Program-made: the position numbers and the translations under genes | The notes under the pieces: generated by a model | What the model was told of the DNA's origin: nothing | Databases searched by the model: none | The model's input: only the letters and a program-made list of their open reading frames with translations | In this document: in pieces, positions 58,799 through 64,000 of the stretch | Layout: the number at the start of each line of letters is the position of its first letter | Position numbering within the stretch: position 1 is the stretch's first letter | Assembly: GCA_030280995.1 (NCBI GenBank) | Contig: JASXTE010000230.1 | Location: forward strand, 1-64,000 | Origin: Hemileia vastatrix | Taxonomy: Eukaryota; Basidiomycota; Pucciniomycetes; Pucciniales; Zaghouaniaceae | Length of the DNA: 64,000 nucleotides | Direction of reading: 5' to 3'

Positions 58799-61700
58799 AT
58801 GTATATAACATCCATTTTTATTCCACTAATATCATCTCTTTGTACAGGACTACTAGGTCGTAAGATAGGAGTGACAGGAGCTAAAGTAGTATCAGTACTA
58901 TATATGTTCATAAGTATGATAATGATGATGGTCATATGTTATGAGGTAGTGTTTAGTCAGAGTACGGTATATGTAGAGCTATGGAATTGGATGGAGAGTG
59001 ATACACTAAGTATTCATTGAGCGTTTAATTTCGATCCGATAGCCGTAATGATACTGATAGTAGTTAGTCAAATTTCATTTGTAGTACATGTATATAGTAC
59101 GTGGTACATAGCCAATGATCCACATGTACAAAGATTTATATCCTATCTATCAGCATTTACATTTTTTATGATAATTCTAGTAAGTGCTGATTCCTATCTA
59201 CTAATATTTGTAGGTCAAACATTCCCGGCCTAAGTGCTGCGTGAGTGGTATGTAGTACACCACTGTATGCTGGGAACCCCTAAAGCAAATCCTATGGAAC
59301 AAAACTGTATTTGGTTATAGGTATAGACATATATATAGACAGGTGAAAATAAAAGTAGATGATGACAAGGGGTGGGGGGGGGTAATCAGCAGGAAACAAA
59401 CAATTCAATAAGATTGTAGGTAGTAGGATCCTCAGAGACTATACGTGGTGCAGCTATTTCCAACTAGTACAGGAGTAGCTTGAAGATATAGTCCATTCTC
59501 TAGTGAAAGCTAGAGTATTTTATCACAATGAGCACTATGAAGAGGTTGCATATCTATGTCAAGAAAAAATTCATTTGTGATTATATAGCCGCATATGGTG
59601 TAATAGGACTGACTAAGGTACCTATTTCAGTACAAGTAGGTACACTACTAGGTGATGGCTACATGCGACGGAAAAATATACGCATAAACCTGATATGACG
59701 TCTGGATAAGACGTTCCCTAAACATGAAAAACATGTGCAGTATTTTTATGATCTCTTCCAAAATATTACGCTATTTCCGCCAAAAGCAAAAGTAGTGCTC
59801 GGAATCCAGATAAACGTACTTGAAAAGTTTATAGTACTATTCGATTTATAACACGAGCTCTACCTTGTATTATTCATAACTTAGACCTATCTTATCTTCC
59901 TACTAAGGAAGGTACTTATGTTAAAACAGTACCTAAAAACATTTCCGAATTTATTACTGCACGGGGGACTAGCGCAATGGATAATAGAAGATGGGCATCT
60001 GACTATTTACAATCAAACTGTGTTTAATACAAATAGTTATACCCATTCTGAAATTATTATTCTACAAGAGGCTTGCTCTTATGCGTAATTTTTATCTTCG
60101 TACACGTACCACAGAAAAACGCCCCCGGTAAGTATCTGTGTTTTCATATTCCAGTACGACAAATTGTATCTCTGTCAACAATTGTTAGTCCGTATATGCT
60201 AGAAACTATGGCTATATTTTATTAAATAACTATCCCCTTTTCTTGTCATATGCAGAAGCTTCATAGTGCTAAATGACTACCAATACAAAAATGGGAAGGT
60301 ATTGGAGTGCTTTCATATCTTCTAATTAATTTTTGATATACAAGGATTCAAGCCTCAAAGGCGTCGATTCAGGCAATAACAGTAAATAGAGTAGGAGATA
60401 TATTTATTAGTATAGGATTTTTTGCATGTCTTTGAACATTTTCAAATGTAGACTATGGGACAGTATTTAGCCTAGCACCTTATATTTCAACAGTTACACT
60501 AACTTTTATTGGAATAATATTTATAATAGGTGCCATATCCAAAAGTGCACAACTAGGTCTTCATACCTGGCTAGTATCAGCCATAGAGGGTCCTACACCT
60601 GTAAGTTCAATGCTACATGCGGCGACACTGGTAACAGCGGGTATTTATCTTCTAATTAGAAGTTCACCTATTCTAGAGTATGCACCATTTGCTCTACTAT
60701 GCATTCTATTCATTGGCCAGATGACTACACTTTTTGCAGCGAGTTCTGGTCTATTTCAGAATGATATAAAGCGTATAATTGCCTATTCAACGATATCACA
60801 GATGGGATATCTGGTTATAGCGGTAGGACTGAGTCAATATTCAGCAGCGCTAATACATATAGCCAGTCATGCCTATTTTAAGGCACTACTATTTATAGCA
60901 GCCGGAGGTGTACTACATGTGCGCCTTATGATGTAAGTTTGTCAAGCAGGTAAAGCCTGCCGTAATTTTCACCATATTACGACACCATCAGAGTAAGACG
61001 AGAGGGAAAGCCTCGGATTGAACATAGCATCTCTGCAAGAAGCGCTTGGTGAGGCATATAAAAGGCTAAGGAGTCTCTCATTGCGCAAGGTGTTCTTCCT
61101 ATGGTTAGAGCTAGACTGTTCGAAGTCAAATTTCTAATGCTCTTACACACCAGGGAATAGCATAGCCTTTATAAGCTATTCCGAATGCAAATGGATATGA
61201 GTGAAGGATTCATTTGGTGTGAACATTTCGGCATGTCTACCTATAAGGTCGATAAAGGAGATGAGTTGACAACCTAAGGGAAGTTAATCGACAAACCATG
61301 CAACTAAGGGATGGCCTAAAGAAGGCCACTTAACTAATATGGTCACAGAGCTGATGTAGTACCCGTTTGGAGTATCCAATCCATATACGAAAAAGCTAAT
61401 TATATTCGAAGGGGGTAAGATCCAGCAGTCATAACCATATCCAGTATGAGATGTCACAGCACGGGTTATAGTGCAACAAATTATGTGATATGATATCAAT
61501 ACAGGATAGCCTAGCAAAATAAAAAAATCTAAATGGTGTAGAGAATCGTAATTTGTACGAGCTGATATGCAATCCACTATTTATGCAAATGGCGACCTAT
61601 CACAATATTAAGAGTCAACGAGCTCAAGGTATCGTTAACTTTACAATGGGTTGATTTCCTTTTCAGGACCCCTTCGAAAGGGGTCCCACGCATATTACAT

Positions 61701-64000
61701 GACGTGTGGTAGGGGGGGGTCAAATGAACTGAGACTGAGTGGAGCAAATTAAAAGAGAATCCATTCTTTAAGCTAGGTTTAAAGATGAAAAAACCAACAA
61801 AAAAGAATATGTCAACCTCTTACAATAACAGCACCACCCAGAGATAAGATAATATTACATAAAATCTGATTGTTCGCCATGCCATTATAATATCATCATT
61901 CTGAACGCAAGGGACTCGGGGACTCGGGGACTCGGACTCACTTTTGTATACAGTGCACATGGGGTACCGACCTGGGTTGGGTGCTACACATCCTTCCCCA
62001 AAACTATTTATATAACATAAAAACCATGTACTTGAATTATGTTATGAAATATTAGTAAATGTTTCGATAGTATAGATCACTGTAAGCATATATTATTATA
62101 TATTATGTCGAATTTTTCCCTATACAGACTGTTTACCAAACGGGCGTGAGAGCCGTGGTAATTAAAATTGGGTACATTTAAACATGATATGCGGGTATTA
62201 TTGCTATGTTTTATAATTAGCCTAATTATAAGTAATATGATGTGGGGGGGGGGGGGAGTGTTATAGGCCGGCTTATCTAGTAATAAACATATAAGTAATG
62301 TAATAATACTAGCCAAGAAGTCCTGAAATATATACTCAAGCGTAAGTACAAACCAAGTAAGACTATATTTGTAAGGAAGGGACTATTATAATAATAACTA
62401 TAAAAGACTAAAGTATGTTTGTTATGCGGATGATTGAACAAATGGAGTAATATGTAGCTATTCTGATGTTTATATTATTATATATTAGGTTATTCAATTC
62501 AGTGATGGTTATAAGTCTAATAGTGAGTCATACATGCATCAAATAAAAAACATGTATATAATAAGGTGGGGGGGGGGTAGAGCGATATGTATAGGAATGA
62601 ATAGGTCGCACCATATAAAAAATACTAAAAATAGGTATATATATAAAAAAAATGCCAAACACTAATAGTGTAGAGCTCGCAGTACCCAAATACAGGATCT
62701 GATAAAAACTAAACTAAAAAGGTATGATTAATTCATAAACGACCTTAGTAAATAGTAAGCAGACTAAATATAACTCACAGAGAGATAATAATAATTAATA
62801 ACTCAACTCTGTTTTTGTATACTCAATAATGACTAATGGGTACATAAGAACTCAGAGATAGTATTACTAATAACACTAGTACTTAAAACTTCCTGTGCAA
62901 ATGAGCCGAATAAAACCTAAGAACCACAGCTCATGTTTATAAGAAAGAGGGTTAAATAATATACTGAGAGTAAGACAAAGTTCCTAACTCCAGATAACAC
63001 GACTGATAGGATAATATGCGGTTTAATGTTAAGGTAATAGTCAAAACGATGCTTTTGACATGTCTAGGGCAGGTATAAACCATATAGTTTTTTGCGGTTA
63101 TGACTACAGAGTAGAGATACATCATGTAAAATGAATGAATGATATACATTTTGATGTATATATCTATAGATAGGATGGGATTATACGAGTCTATAGTAAA
63201 ATTAAACTTTACCCCGTCACAGAATCCTGCATATAAAAGCTAGGTAAAATTAGGATGGAGAGCCGTATGATGGGAAACTATCACGTACGGTTCGGGAAAG
63301 GGGCACTGCACGGCTATGCCCACCTCTCTATGTATTGTAGAGAGAATGGGTAAGGGATGTAGTGTTCTAGTTCATTCAATAGCAGACGAACAAGATATGA
63401 GAAAACTTGGAGGTCTTATGACTCTTCTTCCTTTTACATATACGGCCATTCTGGTAGGTAGTATAAGTCTAATAGCAATTTACCCTCTTTCAGGTTATTA
63501 TTCAAAGGATCTGATTCTGGAACTTGCATATAGTCAATATACATACACAGGATTCCAAGCCTATGTAATAGGAACAATTACTGCCTTTATAACAGCCTTC
63601 TACTCGATGAGACTTGTTTGTATGACTTTCACAGGGATACCTCATGCAAGTCAACAACTTTATATACAAACTCATGACCAACCACTACTAGTTCAAATAA
63701 CCTTCACTGTTCTTGCCATAATGTCAATCTTTTTTGGTTATATATCAAGAGATATTATAACAGGAATTGGAACAGATGGACTTATAAATTCTATAAGTCA
63801 TAGACCCGAATTCGTAACACTAATAGAAGCTGAATTTATACCTCTAACAATGAAGCTAATCCCTACCATTATAACAATCTTTAGTGCGAGTATGACATTT
63901 TATCTTTACACATTTAAACCTCAGTATATTGTATATATATCAAGTGGGAAGATGGGTATCATCCTCACACGATTCTTTAATAAAAAGTGAATGGTAGATA
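58799..64000 (+). CDS. nad5: NADH dehydrogenase subunit 5, three exons, 3' end outside window
   Basis: Antiporter-like pumping subunit of complex I. Exons 58799-59215, 60292-60918, 63376 to beyond 64000. Exon 1 ends SADSYLLIFVG; exon 2 opens WEGIGVLSYLLINFWYTR and keeps the channel residues: KSAQLGLHTWL, EGPTPVSSMLHAATLVTAG, NDIKRIIAYSTISQMGYL, HIASHAYFKALLFIAAGGVLH; exon 3 starts SIADEQDMRKLGGL and covers late helices. TGA is Trp. The frame is continuous across both junctions. The last codons seen are KKWMVD. Confidence 0.96.
59216..60291 (+). mobile_element. group I intron nad5-i1
   Basis: Between FVG and WEG. IB-type core lies before the ORF relic: CACTGTATGCTGGGAACCCC (~59261), AATCAGCAGGAAAC (~59384), CCTCAGAGACTATACGTGG (~59430) and GAAGATATAGTCC (~59481). 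If the exon frame is right the last intron base is A rather than the usual G. Confidence 0.87.
59600..60090 (+). pseudogene. broken LAGLIDADG_2-type endonuclease in nad5-i1
   Basis: Frame 1 gives VGTLLGDGYMRRKNIRINL and KHEKHVQYFYDLFQNIT; the middle (STIRFITRALPCI, YLPTKEGTYVKTVPKNISEF) lies in another frame; the end GLAQWIIEDGHLTIYNQT with second catalytic Asp and stop near 60087 is in a third, after a G5 run (~59961). The parts are in the correct order, so decay is recent. Confidence 0.75.
61667..61725 (+). repeat. double-hairpin element copy 8, inside nad5-i2
   Basis: Hairpin 1 GACCCCTTCGAAAGGGGTC, hairpin 2 CCCACGCATA...TGACGTGTGG, G8, TCAAAT tail. The best-formed copy; it interrupts the maturase frame. 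Confidence 0.88.
61911..61936 (+). repeat. GGGGACTC short tandem repeat
   Basis: Three copies of GGGACTCG in nad5-i2. Confidence 0.85.

Larger units (their letters stand above)
61555..63150 (+). pseudogene. degenerate RT/maturase/HNH in nad5-i2
   Basis: Islands in several frames follow the order of the iG protein: LYELICNPLFMQMATYHNIK (~61557), KYVCYADDWTNGVI with YADD (62423-62434), LVLKTSCAN (~62880), and FCGYDYRVEIHHVK (~63090), an HNH start. Stops and insertions, including the double-hairpin element directly after the first island, disrupt it. Splicing would need a maturase from elsewhere. Confidence 0.75.
60919..63375 (+). mobile_element. group II intron nad5-i2
   Basis: GTGCG start (60919), AT end (63375), joining GGVLH-SIADEQ. 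Domain V at about 63258-63296 is identical to that of cox1-iG and almost identical to iA. The 5' end and the final GTTCTAGTTCAT also match iG. It contains a double-hairpin copy (61667) and a G13 tract (62243). Confidence 0.92.

Overview
The window is mitochondrial DNA, most likely from a fungus or close fungal relative, with an early-diverging (chytrid- or zygomycete-like) lineage as my best guess. Evidence: cox1, nad1, nad4L, nad5 and nad6 are present; TGA is read as tryptophan in exons and intron ORFs (genetic code 4), beside ordinary TGG; there are group I and group II introns with LAGLIDADG, GIY-YIG and reverse transcriptase/HNH proteins; spacers are AT-rich with long G runs; and every recognised gene is on the + strand. 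No rRNA gene, cob, cox2/3, atp6/8/9, nad3 or nad4 was recognised, so this is part of a larger molecule.

Layout. Positions 1-23160 are one split gene, cox1, with its first ~65 codons upstream. I place 15 exons (468 codons in one uninterrupted frame across all junctions) and 15 introns, named iA to iO here: three group II (iA, iB, iG) and twelve group I. Internal exons shrink to 9, 11, 19 and 21 nt. Then come tRNA-Asn, nad6, tRNA-Arg(UCU), tRNA-Cys, nad1 (one small group I intron), a 5' fragment of nad2, tRNA-Ala, tRNA-Phe, tRNA-Tyr, tRNA-Asp, nad4L and nad5. nad5 has a group I and a group II intron and runs off the right edge. Spacers of 1-5.6 kb hold no recognised gene; they carry AT-rich repeats, hairpins, G tracts and decayed intron pieces.

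How it works together. The proteins are subunits of respiratory complexes I and IV and depend on intron removal. Many intron ORFs are in frame with the preceding exon, the usual arrangement for mitochondrial maturases and homing endonucleases, so they would be made from unspliced message. The intron set is in active turnover. Intact ORFs sit beside frameshifted ones. Reverse transcriptases range from YADD (iA) to YADN (iB), YADV (iG) and YADE (an intergenic relic). Closely similar introns occur in different genes: group I in cox1-iO and nad1, group II in cox1-iG and nad5-i2.

Most notable: the extreme fragmentation of cox1; a dispersed double-hairpin element that has entered introns as well as spacers; G-tract expansion that seems to break homing-endonuclease genes at their GDG motif; an isolated nad2 5' exon that may need trans-splicing; and tRNAs with acceptor-stem mismatches that could be edited.
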